Assembly: GCF_009730915.1 (NCBI RefSeq)
Contig: NC_052475.1
Span: 21,572,285 to 21,636,284, forward strand
Origin: Dioscorea cayenensis subsp. rotundata
Lineage: Eukaryota; Streptophyta; Magnoliopsida; Dioscoreales; Dioscoreaceae
Direction: 5' to 3'
DNA length: 64,000 bases
This document shows positions 62,197 to 64,000 of this stretch, piece after piece. Each line of letters begins with the position of its first letter. Position 1 is the stretch's first letter. Under the pieces are notes generated by a model. The model saw only the letters and a program-made list of their open reading frames with translations. It was not told the DNA's origin and searched no databases. Both the position numbers and the translations under genes were made by a program.

Positions 62197-64000
62197 GTGA
62201 GTTATCTCTCTTTCTCCGGATTTTTTCGGTGCTGTCGGTTGTTTTGATTCGTTCTGGGGTTTTCGTGGCTTTTATCGCTTTTGATTTCGATTGGTTTTGG
62301 ATCTATTGCTTTGAATTGTGTCCAGTTCTGTGGAAATCCCGAGGTGTTATTGATTTTGGAGCTCATGGAGTGTGGATCGGTTTGATGAGTTTCAATGGAT
62401 AGCGATTGAAAGATCATAAGGATCTTTGAGGTTTTTTCCATTAATCAACCAATGCATCTCCTTAGGCGTGTTTGTTTGCTTGTTTCTTCGATTATTACAG
62501 AGCTCCTAGTCTTTGTTCTGTTATTTTTGAAAAGATTAGGAGGGTCACATACTACTTTGTAGTTTGTAGTTTGTAGTTTGAGAGGGTTTGTTGTGGCTTG
62601 CTAGTGTGTGGCACGCTATATTTAATTCAGATGATGACTAGCCTTCTCCAGTGTGATCCAAGTTTGACACTGTGTTATCTTATATTTTTGTTGAGCTTAA
62701 GTTCATTAGTGAGGCATTTGTTATGATGTTAACAGTTGATGTCACTCAAGCAAAACTATCTTCAAATTGCCTATGAGTTTTACAAGTAAGACATTTGCAT
62801 AGAGATGCAAATATAACAGTAGAAGTTCTACTTAATGAGTTAATTGTTCTATCGCTTGGGGAAGAGATGGAATAATTGCATCAAGATATGATTCATTTTG
62901 TTGCCATAATTCTACCAATAGCTTGATATATGTTTCATTATAGTTATGAGTATGAAAATTCAAAAGAAGAAGGATGAAGATTTCTTGAAAGCAAATGAAT
63001 TAGGAGATTGTTGGGCGAACATAAGAAGCTGAATTGTGAGTTACTTTCATATTCTAGTTAAGAGCCTTATAGTTACTTATTTTGTACTTTACATTTGCTG
63101 AGAGTTTTGGTTAATCTCAAAGGAAACTACCAACTTCTAGCTTTGACAGACAAATAGTTTGAGTTGGTTTTGTTTGAACCTAATGTAATTGTTTTGAATT
63201 GAAAAGAATAATTATCACCTTGTCCGTGACCTATATGTGGGAAGAAATTTCAACATCGAACTAAAACATAATGGTGAATGATGGATAATGTTTATTGGGA
63301 GAACTGGATCATTCTTAACTTGAACAATTATGTGCCATTGTGGTAGGTGGTAGTCTTTCTAGGTGTCTTGGTGCTTTTGGTTTACCATCTTGATGAGGGA
63401 CACCTGTAGGTACCTCTATATACCAAATTAAGGTTAATTGAATTTCTGGTCTACTAGCCATTGAACCCAGTTATGGCAAACATTTAGTGACACATGCTTC
63501 TTTGTATTTGAGTTGGATGTTTAACTTGTGAAATATTTACTTTAACTATTTTCTGTTAGGATGTTGTGCAATAGGTTGTTTATACCAGTAGTTACAGCAT
63601 GTATCTTTCTTGTAACTTTAGTCTCCTATTTGATAAAAAAAAAATTGAAATAACCTATGCTCACTGGTCTCACACTGTGCAAGAAAATTGTGACGTACTT
63701 TTTGAGGACAGGTAATGAACATCTTGTGTGCTTTTGAAGCCCTTTTTTGTATATGGCTATATAGATAGATTTATATACACTTGTACATACTAAAATTTAT
63801 GCTTCTTTGTGCATCGTTATGCATGCGTGATCAACTAATTTCAAGTTATTAAACATCAATGCTCAGTATTTGCTCTTTCATATATCCTTGATCATCCTAT
63901 TTAATATTTTAATAAATTCTTGTAACTGCATTTCTGTTGGGACTACAATTTATGATTATTCTAAACGAAGGACTTCTGAAAATTTCATCTCTTCTAATAT
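62197..64000 (+). other. Probable first intron of the gene at 62.0 kb
   Basis: T-rich, non-conserved sequence after a consensus donor, running to the window edge. No open frame here has recognisable content, and no following exon could be assigned. Confidence 0.4.

Overview
This window is nuclear DNA of a flowering plant. It is AT-rich and intron-bearing, packed with (TA)n, (AG)n and (ATT)n microsatellites and with LTR, Helitron, SINE, LINE and MITE sequences, and it carries plant-only gene families. A GC-rich 5' end fading to AT-rich 3' sequence in the intronless gene at 31.8 kb, and the best family fit of the 16.7 kb gene (MOF1-like), lean toward a monocot, but the species cannot be fixed from sequence alone.

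Host genes, left to right: (1) the last two exons of a plant cysteine oxidase (PCO4/5 type) at 818-1238, + strand; (2) a complete six-exon GARP/MYB-type repressor-like transcription factor (MOF1-like, 493 aa) at 16700-18763, + strand, with upstream AUGs in its leader; (3) an intronless 609-aa peptide-N-glycosidase A-like glycoprotein amidase at 31795-33624, + strand; (4) a five-exon papain-type cysteine protease with a C-terminal granulin domain (466 aa) at 34814-37378, - strand; (5) the 5' end of an unidentified gene near 62.0 kb, whose first intron runs out of the window. They do not form a pathway. The protease and the glycoprotein amidase are tail-to-tail neighbours and both enter the secretory route.

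The rest is transposon-dominated. 1.2-16.4 kb is gene-poor, with one 1.7-kb non-coding TG...CA element, a tRNA-derived SINE and a fold-back MITE. 19.7-23.0 kb holds two more members of the TG...CA family, one nested inside the other. 25.3-30.7 kb is a decayed Ty1/Copia element that seems to sit inside an older inverted-repeat element; its integrase core is replaced by a GA-rich foreign segment. 38.1-39.2 kb is a long-TIR DNA transposon. 41.2-45.8 kb is a second Copia element with an intact 5' LTR and PBS but no 3' end.

46.2-59.2 kb is the most unusual part. It contains a broken calreticulin gene, a broken dsRNA-binding-domain gene, two MITEs with visible target duplications, and a large degenerate Helitron (zinc finger, Rep, helicase and RPA-like OB gene). 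The Helitron Rep HUH-motif block is tandemly repeated, and its RPA gene is split by a 2.19-kb solo-LTR-like insertion with a perfect 5-bp target duplication. The two host-gene fragments lie on the same strand as, and upstream of, the Helitron proteins, which is compatible with (but does not prove) Helitron gene capture.
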